From positions 1-64,000 of the forward strand of contig JAETSB010000009.1 of the NCBI GenBank assembly GCA_021769865.1: a stretch of 64,000 bases of DNA, written 5' to 3'. Source of the stretch: Oscillospiraceae bacterium (GTDB taxonomy: Bacteria > Bacillota > Clostridia > Oscillospirales > Oscillospiraceae). A model generated the notes under the pieces. That model saw only the letters and a list, made by a program, of their open reading frames with translations. It searched no databases and was not told the DNA's origin. Below are positions 39,387 through 49,143 of this stretch, piece after piece. The first letter of the stretch is position 1, and the number at the start of each line of letters is the position of its first letter. A program made the translations under genes and the position numbers.

Positions 39387-40705
39387 GAACATTTTTAGCC
39401 ATTATCGTCTGCAAGCTGGGGCACTTTGTGGGAAAGCTCGTCGGCAAGGGCAGCTCCATGCCGGGGAAGTTCGCCCTGAAGGTCTGCCCGGACGTCCTCC
39501 GGCGGGTGACGCTGCCGGAGCACATCATCGCCGTCACCGGGTCCAATGGCAAGACCTCCACGGTGGAGATGATCGCCGCCGTCCTCCGGGCGGACGGGAA
39601 AACCGTCGTCTACAACGAGGAGGGCTCCAACCAGATCGAGGGCGTGACGACCCTGGTGCTGACCCACGCCACCCTGAGTGGAAAGGTGAGGGCCGACGTG
39701 CTCCTCATCGAGTCCGACGAGCGCTACGCCGCCCGCACGTTCCAGTTCTTCCACCCTACGGAGTTTGTCATTACCAACCTCTACCGGGACCAGCTCACCC
39801 GGAACGGGCACCCGGAGTGGGTCTATGACGCCATCCTCCCCGCCCTCCATCCCGAGACGGAGCTGATCCTGAACGCCGACGACCCCCTGTCCTCCTGCTT
39901 CGCCCAGGGGTGGGAGAAGGTCAAGTGGTTTGGCCTGGACCGGTGCTCCATCTCCACAGACGCGCCTACCGGAGTCTATCACGACGGGGCGCACTGCCCC
40001 CTGTGCCACGCCCCCATGGAGTACGACTATGTGCACTACAACCACATCGGGGCCTACCGCTGCGCGAACTGCGGCCATAAGAAGCCCGAGACGGACTACA
40101 CCGTTACGGCCGTAGACCTGGAGAACGCCCAAGTGACCCTCGACGGCGGCGTGACCATCGCCCTGGCCTTCCGCAGCATTTACAACATCTACAACATCCT
40201 GGCGGCCTACGCCGCCTGCCGGGAGTGCGGCGTATCCGGCGGGACCGCCGCCTCCGTCCTCAGCAACTATCTGCTGAAAAACGGCCGGATGCAGACCTTC
40301 CGCCTGGGGGCCCATCACGGAACCCTGCTGACCAGCAAGCATGAGAATTCCATTGCCTACGACACGAACCTCCGGTACATCGCCGCCTCGGAGAAGGACT
40401 GCGCGGTGCTGGTCATCGTGGACGCGGTGAGCCGGAAGTACTTCACCAGCGAGACCAGCTGGCTGTGGGACATCGACTTCGACCAGCTCTGCGCCCCCCA
40501 CGTAAAGCGGGTGGTGCTGGCGGGCCGGTACTGCAACGATTTGGCGGAGCGGTTCTCCTTCACGGAGCTGGACAACTGGTCCGTGGAGCCGGATATCGCC
40601 GCGGCGACGTCGGAGCTGAAGAACAATGGGGACGAGGAGCTGTTTGTGGTCACCTGCTTCTCCGACCGGGACAAGATTCTCAGCCGCGTGGAAAAGGAGG
40701 CGTGA
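39383..40705 (+). CDS. murT: MurT-type lipid II isoglutaminyl synthase subunit
   Basis: MurT is a Mur-ligase-like subunit that, with GatD, amidates D-Glu of lipid II to D-isoGln. The 440-aa protein shows the ATP loop in AVTGSNGKTSTVEM. A four-Cys zinc ribbon (HCPLCHAP...YRCANCGH) is inserted in the middle domain, which is a hallmark of MurT, and the C-terminal DUF1727-like domain contains YNIYNILAAYAAC. It starts at a GTG with CGGAGGAAACG upstream, overlapping the cyclase stop. The gatD-like gene follows 3 bp after its stop. The enzyme's partner here looks catalytically defective (see the next gene). Confidence 0.92.
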   Translation: MRTFLAIIVCKLGHFVGKLVGKGSSMPGKFALKVCPDVLRRVTLPEHIIAVTGSNGKTSTVEMIAAVLRADGKTVVYNEEGSNQIEGVTTLVLTHATLSGKVRADVLLIESDERYAARTFQFFHPTEFVITNLYRDQLTRNGHPEWVYDAILPALHPETELILNADDPLSSCFAQGWEKVKWFGLDRCSISTDAPTGVYHDGAHCPLCHAPMEYDYVHYNHIGAYRCANCGHKKPETDYTVTAVDLENAQVTLDGGVTIALAFRSIYNIYNILAAYAACRECGVSGGTAASVLSNYLLKNGRMQTFRLGAHHGTLLTSKHENSIAYDTNLRYIAASEKDCAVLVIVDAVSRKYFTSETSWLWDIDFDQLCAPHVKRVVLAGRYCNDLAERFSFTELDNWSVEPDIAAATSELKNNGDEELFVVTCFSDRDKILSRVEKEA

Positions 40706-40708
40706 GGC

Positions 40709-41443
40709 ATGGACGTGCGGATTATCCACTTTTATCCGGACCTGATGGGCCTCTACGGCAGCCGGGCCAACGTGCTGGCCTTGAAGCGCTATCTGGAGCA
40801 CCTGGACTGTGACGTGACCGTGGAACAAGTCTCTCCCGGCGGCGGGGCGGACATCTCCCGGGGGGACTTCTTCTACATGGGCGCAGGAACCGAGCGCGCC
40901 GCCCGGGCCGCCATGGCGGACTTCTCCCGCTATGCGGAACCGCTGAAGGCCGCCGCGCAGGACAACGCCGCCATGCTCTTCGCCGGAACCGCCATGGACC
41001 TGCTGGGCAAATCCGCGAAGGAGGCGGACGGCAGCTCCTACGAGGGCCTGGGCCTGGCCTCCTTCACCGTGGAGCACGGTAAAAAACGCATCGTCGGGGA
41101 CGTGTACGGCCATACGGACCTCTACCCCGAGGCGATCGTGGGCTTCATGAACAAGTGCGGCATGGTCTCCGGCGTGGAGACGCCGCTGCTGACGGGGCTG
41201 GACCTGGGCTTCGGCAACGAGAAGGAGCGGGGACCGGAGGGCTTCCACTGGAAAAACGTCTTCGCCTCCCAGCTCACGGGGCCTCTGCTGGTGAAAAACC
41301 CCAAGCTGCTGGAGACCGTGGCCGCCGCCGTTTACGCCCGCCGGGGCAAGCCCCTGCCGGTGGACCGGCCCGCGGACCGTTGGGCGGAGAAGGCCTACGC
41401 CGTCACGGAGGAACAACTCCGGGCCCGAGCGCAGTCAAAGTGA
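40709..41443 (+). CDS. GatD-like glutamine amidotransferase lacking the catalytic Cys and His
   Basis: Position behind murT and overall sequence identify this 244-aa protein as GatD-like: VRIIHFYPDLMGLYGSRANVLALKR at the N-terminus, GLGLASFTVEH, IVGFMNK, and the ending TGPLLVKNPKLLE. In GatD and related class I amidotransferases the nucleophile sits in a CGGYQLLG-type turn and the His in YLHGPLLPKNP. Here the first reads LFAGTAMDLLGKS and the second ASQLTGPLLVKNP. Neither Cys nor His is present, and the DNA over both sites reads cleanly. The gene is otherwise intact and in operon with murT, so it may be a pseudoenzyme or structural partner rather than a glutaminase. A true GatD could exist elsewhere. 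Confidence 0.8.
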   Translation: MDVRIIHFYPDLMGLYGSRANVLALKRYLEHLDCDVTVEQVSPGGGADISRGDFFYMGAGTERAARAAMADFSRYAEPLKAAAQDNAAMLFAGTAMDLLGKSAKEADGSSYEGLGLASFTVEHGKKRIVGDVYGHTDLYPEAIVGFMNKCGMVSGVETPLLTGLDLGFGNEKERGPEGFHWKNVFASQLTGPLLVKNPKLLETVAAAVYARRGKPLPVDRPADRWAEKAYAVTEEQLRARAQSK

Positions 41444-41456
41444 AAAAACGCGAAAA

Positions 41457-41483
41457 CAGGGAACCGGGAACGCCGGTTCCCTG
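41457..41483 (+). terminator. Terminator after the murT-gatD-like operon
   Basis: CAGGGAACCGG-GAACG-CCGGTTCCCTG is a perfect 11-bp stem followed by TCTGCTTT. Confidence 0.65.
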
Positions 41484-41595
41484 TCTGCTTTCCAGGTCCT
41501 CCCTCTCCCTCCAGATTTTGAGGGTTGCCCCGGGCCGCCGTTTCCGGTATCCTGTTTGGTGAACTCCACACAAGAAAGGAAACGTAAGGAAACAC

Positions 41596-42372
41596 ATGAA
41601 ACGAACATTCTTTGTCGGACTTCTCGCCGCCGCGGCTCTGTGCCTCCCCGTCCAGGCCGCCCGGCCCGCCAACCTCCAAGTGGATGGGGAACTTCTGGAA
41701 ACCTCCGCCTACGTGGAGGAAGGCACCACCTACGCCCCCCTTCGGGACCTGCTGGAGGCCCTGGGAGACTGGAATGTCTGGTGGGACGGCCGCGCCGCCC
41801 GGGCCGTCTCGGAGGACGCGTCTCTCTCGGCGGACCCTGACGGGAACGTTCTCACCGTCAACGGCAAACACTATCCCTGCGTCGTGGACGTGGTGGAGGG
41901 CCGGACCTATGTGCCCCTGCGCCTCACGGCGGAGGCCCTGGGCGGAAGCGTCCGGTGGGACCCCTGGCTGGACGGCGCGGCGGTGACCTCTTCCGGAGCG
42001 GCCCATGACGCCATGGACTATTACTGGCTGGCCCGCATCATCCACGCCGAGAGCGGCGGAGAGCCCTTGGAGGGCCAGATCGCCGTGGGCAACGTGGTGC
42101 TGAACCGGGTGTCCAGCGGGGACTTCCCCGACAGCATCCCCGGCGTGATTTTTGACGATGAAAACGGCGTGCAGTTCGAGCCGGTGGCCAACGGCACCGT
42201 GACGAATGAACCCACGGAGCTGTCCCTGGAGGCGGCCCGGCGGGCCCTGTCCGGGGAGAACACCGCGGGGGACGCCCTCTATTTCTTTGCCCCGGCTCTG
42301 TCCCAGGGAACCTGGATCGACTCCAGCCGCACCTACCGGCAGACCATCGGTTGCCACCGCTTTTATCAGTAA
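41596..42372 (+). CDS. Secreted SleB-type cell wall hydrolase with copper-amine-oxidase-like repeats
   Basis: This 258-aa secreted protein has a signal peptide (FFVGLLAAAALCLPVQA). Two copper amine oxidase N-domain-like repeats follow (TTYAPLRDLLEALGDWNVWWDG and TYVPLRLTAEALGGSVRWDP), and then a C-terminal SleB/hydrolase_2 domain (ARIIHAESGGEPLEGQIAVGNVVLNRV). SleB-type enzymes cleave cortex or wall peptidoglycan; with a spore-forming host, a cortex-lytic or cell-wall role is plausible. AAAGGAAACG lies upstream of the ATG. A terminator follows. Confidence 0.88.
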   Translation: MKRTFFVGLLAAAALCLPVQAARPANLQVDGELLETSAYVEEGTTYAPLRDLLEALGDWNVWWDGRAARAVSEDASLSADPDGNVLTVNGKHYPCVVDVVEGRTYVPLRLTAEALGGSVRWDPWLDGAAVTSSGAAHDAMDYYWLARIIHAESGGEPLEGQIAVGNVVLNRVSSGDFPDSIPGVIFDDENGVQFEPVANGTVTNEPTELSLEAARRALSGENTAGDALYFFAPALSQGTWIDSSRTYRQTIGCHRFYQ

Positions 42373-42378
42373 GCCAGC

Positions 42379-42408
42379 GCCCCGGCGGGCCTTCGCCGGG
42401 GCCTTTTT
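42379..42408 (+). terminator. Terminator after the SleB-type gene
   Basis: GCCCCGGCG-GGCCTT-CGCCGGGGC stem followed by CTTTTTG. Confidence 0.8.
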
Positions 42409-42576
42409 GTGATTTTCGCTTTAAATCAGCGCAAAATTTCCCCCGTATTTTAGGAAATTTATTTCTTGTGCGAGGCCCCGTTTTTCCTATATTCTATAGT
42501 CAGGAAAATTCCCGGCCCGCTTTACCGCCAAAACTCCCAGAAAATGGGATAGCCGCTCCACTTTGGGGCACGCTAA

Positions 42577-43965
<1,389 letters not shown>

Positions 43966-43979
43966 TTCACAGCGAGCAG

Positions 43980-44014
43980 CGGCCCCTCCGGCTTAACCGG
44001 AGGGGCCGTTTTTT
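43980..44014 (+). terminator. Terminator after gdhA
   Basis: CGGCCCCTCCGG-CTTAA-CCGGAGGGGCCG stem followed by six Ts. Confidence 0.9.
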
Positions 44015-44118
44015 CTTCTGCAGGCAAACCGCAATTTTGTACAAGGCAAATCCTTCCCTCTGCGATAATATATGGTCAGGCTGGCGCCGGCCGATATCGT
44101 TTGAGAGGAGCCGCATCT

Positions 44119-44514
44119 ATGGAACCGAAAGAGTTATTTGAACGCTTCAGCGCGGAAGGACGGCTGCGCCTTCCGGACCGGGAGATCCCCTTCGGTGAGC
44201 TCCCGTGGAATCCCCACCAGACCTTCGCGGGCGTGGAGCTCAAGCACCTCGTCACCGGCCGGGAGACCGGCGGGCAGTTCAGCTATCATCTGGTCCGCGT
44301 CGCCTCCGGCAGAGCCATCGGCGCCCACGTCCACCAGACCCAGCTGGAAACCCACGAGGTTCTTGCCGGAAGCGGCGTCTGCGTCACCGGCGGAACACGG
44401 CTGGTCTACGCGCCCGGCGTCGTTTCCATCCTGCCCAAGGGGGAGCTCCACGAGGTGACGGCGGGACCGGAGGGCCTCTGCCTGTTCGCGAAGTTCATCC
44501 CGGCCCTGCTTTAA
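44119..44514 (+). CDS. Cupin-domain protein
   Basis: This protein of about 131 aa is a single cupin barrel. The first cupin motif is visible as IGAHVHQTQLETHEVLAGSG, with the metal ligands His/His/Glu, and the second as VSILPKGELHEV. Such small cupins may be isomerases, epimerases or ligand sensors; no activity can be assigned. GAGAGGAGCCGCATCT precedes ATG 44119. Its end overlaps the convergent AraC-family gene by 20 bp. Confidence 0.8.
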   Translation: MEPKELFERFSAEGRLRLPDREIPFGELPWNPHQTFAGVELKHLVTGRETGGQFSYHLVRVASGRAIGAHVHQTQLETHEVLAGSGVCVTGGTRLVYAPGVVSILPKGELHEVTAGPEGLCLFAKFIPALL

Positions 44515-45232
44515 GCGAGGGAAGCGCCCCGCAGGACCGCTTGTAATCCGCCGGGGTCAGCCCCACCAGCCGCTTGAAGTGCCGGTCAAAATGGCTCTGG
44601 TCACAGAAGCCCGCGGCGGCGGCCGCTTCCGCCACGGTAGCCGGTCCGCCCAGCAGCCGCTGGCCCTTGCGGACCCGGTTCTGGAGCTGGAACTGGTGGG
44701 GCGTCAGCCCTGCCTCCCGCCGAAAGGCGCGGACCAGGTGGTACTTGCTCATACAGACCAGCGCCGCCATGTCTTCCAGGCTGCACGGGAGCTCCGGCTC
44801 CGCCTCCAGCCTTGCCCGGAGGCCTGCCAGGGGCCCTTCCCGCCGGTCTCGTTCACCGGAGAGAGCGGACAGGCCCTCCAGCAGCCTTTTCTCCGCCTCC
44901 GGCTGTCCGAGGGCCCTCCGCAGGAGGGCGGCCGCCGCCACTCGTGCTTCTCCCGGACCACCGCGGGCCATCAGCTCCTTGGAAACGCACAGGCTCACCA
45001 GCGTATAAGGGGCCCTGGCCTTCAGGCCGTGGGGCACGTAGGGCGGGAAAGCGAACAGGCCGTTTTCCCGGCAGAGCTTTTTCCCCTGGTCCGTCGCCAG
45101 CTCCACCGCCCCCTCCAGCACAAGGCCCACGGTCAGCGTCGAAACGTGGTTGTGCCGGGGATAGGACAGGGCGGACCCCCGGCAGACGATCACCTCCGCC
45201 CGTTCCCCCCGAAGATAGCCAACCGCTGTCAT
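44495..45232 (-). CDS. AraC-family transcriptional regulator
   Basis: This 245-aa regulator has an N-terminal cupin-like sensing domain (HNHVSTLTVGLVLEGAVEL, FAFPPYVPHGL). A C-terminal pair of helix-turn-helix motifs follows (SLEDMAALVCMSKYHLVRAFRREAGLTPHQF and VAEAAAAAGFCDQSHFDRHFKRLVGLTP). I place the start at ATG 45232, after AAGGGGGGACTGGG; the longer ORF-track N-terminus would be encoded by the ftsH terminator hairpin. It is convergent with the cupin gene. The ligand is unknown. Confidence 0.85.
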   Translation of the reverse strand: MTAVGYLRGERAEVIVCRGSALSYPRHNHVSTLTVGLVLEGAVELATDQGKKLCRENGLFAFPPYVPHGLKARAPYTLVSLCVSKELMARGGPGEARVAAAALLRRALGQPEAEKRLLEGLSALSGERDRREGPLAGLRARLEAEPELPCSLEDMAALVCMSKYHLVRAFRREAGLTPHQFQLQNRVRKGQRLLGGPATVAEAAAAAGFCDQSHFDRHFKRLVGLTPADYKRSCGALPSLKAGPG

Positions 45233-45257
45233 CCCAGTCCCCCCTTCCGAAACGTTC

Positions 45258-45286
45258 ATCAGCCAGGAGCACCGCTCCTGGCTGAT
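45258..45286 (-). terminator. Terminator of the gdpP-ftsH operon
   Basis: ATCAGCCAGGAG-N5-CTCCTGGCTGAT is a perfect 12-bp stem 7 bp behind the ftsH stop. Its T-tract is poor, so some read-through into the AraC gene is possible. Confidence 0.65.
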
Positions 45287-45292
45287 CTTCAC

Positions 45293-47167
45293 TTATTCCG
45301 GCGCTCCCTCCGCCGCTGGCGTCTCCGGCGTCTTCCCGGAATACACCTCCAGGAACGCCTCCCGCTCCATGGTCTCGTGCTCCAGGAGGTAGGCCGCCAC
45401 GGCGTCCAGGATGTCCCGCTTCTCCGTCAAAATGTCCTCGCAGCGGCGGCCGGCCTCGTCCACCACCCGGCGGACCTCCTCGTCGATCTGGGCCGCCACG
45501 GCCTCGGAGTAGCTTCGGCCCTGGCTCATGGTCCGGCCGATAAAGACCTCGTCGTGGCCCCCCTCAAAGGCCACGGACCCGATGGTCTCGCTCATGCCGT
45601 ACACCGCCACCATCTTCCGGGCGATGCTGGTTGCCCGCTGGATGTCGTTGCCCGCTCCGGTGGAAATGTCCCCCAGGCAGAGCTTTTCCGCCACCCGGCC
45701 TCCCAGGAGCGCCACGATCCGGTCCTCCATATAGCGCTTGGAGAGGAAGGTCCGGTCCTCCTCCGGCAGGGCGATGGTCATGCCTCCCGCCTGTCCCCGG
45801 GGAACAATGGTGATCTGATTCACCGGGTCGTGCTCCGGCAGGGTCTCCATCACCACGGCGTGGCCCGCCTCGTGCCAGGCGGTCAGCTCCCGCTCGTGCT
45901 GGGAGACCACCCGGCTCCGCTTCTCCGGCCCGGCCAGGACCTTGATCTCCGCGTCGTGGAGGTCCCCCATGGTGATATAGTCCCGGTCCCGCCGGGCGGC
46001 CAGCAGGGCCCCCTCGTTCACCAGGTTCTCCAAATCCGCCCCGGTGAACCCGGCGGTGCCCCGGGCCAGCGTCCGCAGGTCCACGTCCTCCGCCAGGGGC
46101 TTGCCCTTCACGTGAATTTTCAGGATGTCCTCCCGGCCCTTGATGTCCGGGAGGCCCACGTAAATCTGCCGGTCAAACCGCCCGGGCCGCAGCAGCGCCG
46201 GGTCCAGCACGTCCGCCCGGTTGGTGGCCGCCAGGACCACCACGCCCTCGTTGGCGGCAAAGCCGTCCATCTCCACCAGAAGCTGGTTCAGGGTCTGCTC
46301 CCGCTCGTCGTGCCCGCCGCCCACGCCGGTGCCCCGCTGGCGGCCCACGGCGTCGATCTCGTCGATGAAGACGATGGCGGGGGAGGTCTTTTTCGCCTGG
46401 TCGAAGAGGTCCCGGACCCGGGACGCGCCCACGCCCACGTACAGCTCCACGAAGTCGGAGCCGGAGATGGACAAAAAGCCCACCCCGGCCTCCCCGGCCA
46501 CGGCCTTGGCCAGCAGCGTCTTGCCCGTGCCCGGAGGGCCCACCAGCAGCACGCCCTTGGGGATGCGGGCCCCCAGGGAGATGAACCGCCGGGGGTCCCG
46601 GAGAAACTCCACGATCTCCTGGAGCTCCTCCTTCTCCTCGTCCGCCCCGGCCACGTCCTCGAAGCGGACCTTCTTGTCCTTCTCCGAGAGGCCCCGGGTC
46701 CGGGCGGAGCCGAAGCGGGCCATGCGGTCCGCCCCCATGCCGCCTCCCTGGCCCCGCAGCAGGAACAGGTAGCCCATGCCGCCGATCAGCGCCGCCGTCA
46801 GGAGGAAGGGCAGCAGGATCTCCAGCCAGTTCGTCGAGTGATCCTGCTGGTAGTCGTAGGAGGTGATGACCCCCTTGGCGGTCTGTTCCTCCACCAGCTG
46901 GCCCAGACTGTCGTAGAACAGGTCGAAGTCATAGAGCTCATAGCGCAGGGTGTTCCGGCCCTCCGGCTCCCCCCGCAGCGTCATCAGCAGGGTGTTGTCC
47001 CGGATGACAAAGGACTCCACCTTCTCCTGCCGGAAGAGCTGCTCCACCTGGGAAAACTCCATCCGGTCGCTCTGGCCGTTCAGCTGCCAGACCCAGCTCA
47101 GGCACAACAGGATCACCAGCCCCAGCATCAGAAAGCTGAGGTTGGACGGTCGGTTTTGCTTGGACAC
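45293..47167 (-). CDS. ftsH: ATP-dependent zinc metalloprotease FtsH
   Basis: FtsH degrades membrane and short-lived cytoplasmic proteins. The 624-aa protein has two membrane helices ([18 protein letters not shown] and [24 protein letters not shown]) around an external FtsH_ext domain. The AAA domain carries Walker [15 protein letters not shown], Walker [12 protein letters not shown] and the SRH region ([19 protein letters not shown]). The zinc protease motif is HEAGHAV. It starts at a GTG with AAAGGAGGAATGCCGTC upstream. It is the last gene of the gdpP-rplI-dnaB-tilS-hpt-ftsH operon and follows hpt, as in many Firmicutes. Confidence 0.95.
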   Translation of the reverse strand: MSKQNRPSNLSFLMLGLVILLCLSWVWQLNGQSDRMEFSQVEQLFRQEKVESFVIRDNTLLMTLRGEPEGRNTLRYELYDFDLFYDSLGQLVEEQTAKGVITSYDYQQDHSTNWLEILLPFLLTAALIGGMGYLFLLRGQGGGMGADRMARFGSARTRGLSEKDKKVRFEDVAGADEEKEELQEIVEFLRDPRRFISLGARIPKGVLLVGPPGTGKTLLAKAVAGEAGVGFLSISGSDFVELYVGVGASRVRDLFDQAKKTSPAIVFIDEIDAVGRQRGTGVGGGHDEREQTLNQLLVEMDGFAANEGVVVLAATNRADVLDPALLRPGRFDRQIYVGLPDIKGREDILKIHVKGKPLAEDVDLRTLARGTAGFTGADLENLVNEGALLAARRDRDYITMGDLHDAEIKVLAGPEKRSRVVSQHERELTAWHEAGHAVVMETLPEHDPVNQITIVPRGQAGGMTIALPEEDRTFLSKRYMEDRIVALLGGRVAEKLCLGDISTGAGNDIQRATSIARKMVAVYGMSETIGSVAFEGGHDEVFIGRTMSQGRSYSEAVAAQIDEEVRRVVDEAGRRCEDILTEKRDILDAVAAYLLEHETMEREAFLEVYSGKTPETPAAEGAPE

Positions 47168-47207
47168 GACGGCATTCCTCCTTTGGACCGCCCGGCGGCG
47201 GCGCTCG

Positions 47208-47765
47208 TTACTTTCCGGCGTAGACCTCCGGCTTCAGCACGCCGATGTAGGGAATGTTCCGGTACATCTGGGCGTAGTCCAGGCCGTAGCCCACCACAAA
47301 CTCGTCGGGCACCGTGAAGCCGGAAAGGTCTGCCTGGATGGCCTTCTCCCGCCGGGCGGGCTTGTCCAGCAGGGTGACGATGGTGATGGACGCCGCGCCC
47401 TTGGTCAGGAAGTACTGCTTCAAAAAGGCCAGGGTGTTGCCGGAGTCCAGGATGTCCTCCACAATGATCAGGTGCCGCCCGGTGATGTCCTGCCGGAGGT
47501 CGTGGTCAATCTGCACCCGGCCGGAGGAGGCCGTCGAATTCCCGTAGGAGCTGACGGCGATAAACTCCACGTCGCTTTTCAGCTGGCAGGCCCGGACCAG
47601 GTCCGTCATGAAGACGAAGCTGCCCTTCAAGACCCCCAGAAACAGGGGCTTCTTCCCCTGGAACCTCTCATAGAGCTCCTCTCCCATCTGGGCCACCCGG
47701 GTCTTCAGCTCCTCCTCGGTCACCAGTACCTTCAGGATATCTTGCTCCATTTCACTGCGCATCAT
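47208..47765 (-). CDS. hpt: Hypoxanthine phosphoribosyltransferase
   Basis: This 185-aa purine salvage enzyme makes IMP or GMP from the base and PRPP. The PRPP-binding loop is visible as [20 protein letters not shown], and the flexible loop and base site as [14 protein letters not shown]-like and [36 protein letters not shown] precedes ATGATG. The start lies inside the end of tilS, a common tilS-hpt overlap that suggests coupling, and ftsH follows. Confidence 0.94.
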   Translation of the reverse strand: MMRSEMEQDILKVLVTEEELKTRVAQMGEELYERFQGKKPLFLGVLKGSFVFMTDLVRACQLKSDVEFIAVSSYGNSTASSGRVQIDHDLRQDITGRHLIIVEDILDSGNTLAFLKQYFLTKGAASITIVTLLDKPARREKAIQADLSGFTVPDEFVVGYGLDYAQMYRNIPYIGVLKPEVYAGK

Positions 47766-49143
47766 GTCCGTCCTCCTCAATCTGTTTTTCTGTTTCCTCA
47801 ATTTTTATAAACCAGGGCAAGCCGCCCGACCGCGCAAAGGCCGTATCCACACCCAGCCGCCACACGGCGGCCAGTTTTCCTCCCACGTAAACGGCGGGCA
47901 GGCGGTCCCGCTCCTCCGGGGAAATTCCGCGGTCCAGACAGAGGCGCTTCACGGTCCGCGCCCCATGGGCCCCGGGCAGAGTCAGCCGGTTCCCCGGCGG
48001 GCAGGGGGCCACAGTCACCGCCGGGCTCTCCCCCGGCTTTTCCCGCCAGAAGAGGGCGATCCCCTCTCCGTCCCCCCGTCGGTCCAGCAGGGTCAGCGTG
48101 TAATCTCCCCAGCGGAGGGGACTGTCCGGCAAAAGCCGGATCTCCGCCAGGTCCTGGGGCCTGGTCTCCAGAATCAGCCGCCCACGGCCATAGCGGGCGG
48201 TAACGCCATGAGGGAGGCTGAGCCGCCCCTCTTTCTCCCAAGCCGCGCGGCGGGTCAGGTTCATCAGCGCCTCCAGGTGGGCCGCCCCAATGTCCCTCCG
48301 CCCCACGCCCAGGAGGTCGAAGAGCCGCAGAAGTATCCGGGGCCGCACCGCCTCCGGGGCCTCCGCCAAGGCGTCCATAGGGAGGGTCACCCGGCCCTCC
48401 CGAACCTCCGCCTGAGCCGCGTGGGCAACGGCCTCCTCTTCCAAAGAACGGTCCACCTCTCGGAGTCTTTGGGCAGCTTGGCCAATATGCTCCACCGCCC
48501 GGGGGTTCAATTCTTTCAAAAGCGGCATTACTTGGAGCCGCAGCAGGTTCCGGGCGGCGATCTCCGGGTCCGCGTTGGTCTCGTCCTCCACATGGGGGAC
48601 GTTCCACCGGGCGGCGTAAGCCTCCAGCTCCTCCCGGGTCACGCCCAGCAGCGGGCGGCAAAGCCCGTCCCGCTCCCAATCCATTCCCGTCAGGCCCCTG
48701 AGGCCCGTCCCCCGAATCAGGTTCAGCAGGACCGTCTCGGCGTTGTCGTCCGCGTGATGGGCGGTGTAAAGGCGTTCGCATTTCATCTCCTCCGCCGCCC
48801 GGCGCAGGAAGGCGTACCGCAGAGTCCGGGCGGCTTCCTCCACGGAAAGGCCCTCCCGCTTTGCGTATTCCCGGACGTCTCCCCGGCCCACGGTCAAGGG
48901 AATTCCCCATTGTTCGCAGGTCTCCCGGACAAATTCCTCGTCCCGGTCCGCCGCCCCGCCCCTCAGCCGGTGGTTGAAGTGAGCGGCGACAAGCCGTCCG
49001 CCCCGCTCTTTACACCACGCGTCCAGCATATGGAGCAGGCACATGGAGTCCAGCCCTCCAGAGACGGCGCAGAGGACCTTCTCCCCCTGCTTCGGCAGGA
49101 CGGCGCGGGGAGTCCGCTCCAGAAGCTCAGTCCTCGTCGTCAT
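47752..49143 (-). CDS. tilS: tRNA(Ile)-lysidine synthase
   Basis: TilS converts C34 of the CAU-anticodon tRNA-Ile to lysidine, so that it reads AUA. The 463-aa protein has the ATP-PPase loop in LCAVSGGLDSMCLLHML and HFNHRLRGGAADRDE. A linker (TGLRGLTGMDWERDG) and C-terminal TilS domains follow (GAHGARTVKRLCLDRGIS). Its start overlaps the dnaB stop by 17 bp and its end overlaps hpt, so the three are translationally coupled. Confidence 0.93.
   Translation of the reverse strand: MTTRTELLERTPRAVLPKQGEKVLCAVSGGLDSMCLLHMLDAWCKERGGRLVAAHFNHRLRGGAADRDEEFVRETCEQWGIPLTVGRGDVREYAKREGLSVEEAARTLRYAFLRRAAEEMKCERLYTAHHADDNAETVLLNLIRGTGLRGLTGMDWERDGLCRPLLGVTREELEAYAARWNVPHVEDETNADPEIAARNLLRLQVMPLLKELNPRAVEHIGQAAQRLREVDRSLEEEAVAHAAQAEVREGRVTLPMDALAEAPEAVRPRILLRLFDLLGVGRRDIGAAHLEALMNLTRRAAWEKEGRLSLPHGVTARYGRGRLILETRPQDLAEIRLLPDSPLRWGDYTLTLLDRRGDGEGIALFWREKPGESPAVTVAPCPPGNRLTLPGAHGARTVKRLCLDRGISPEERDRLPAVYVGGKLAAVWRLGVDTAFARSGGLPWFIKIEETEKQIEEDGHDAQ

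Noticed and set aside
44579-47317. 912-aa plus-strand ORF opposite the AraC-family gene and ftsH
   Set aside because: It crosses a gene boundary and a terminator in antisense, with no recognisable domain.
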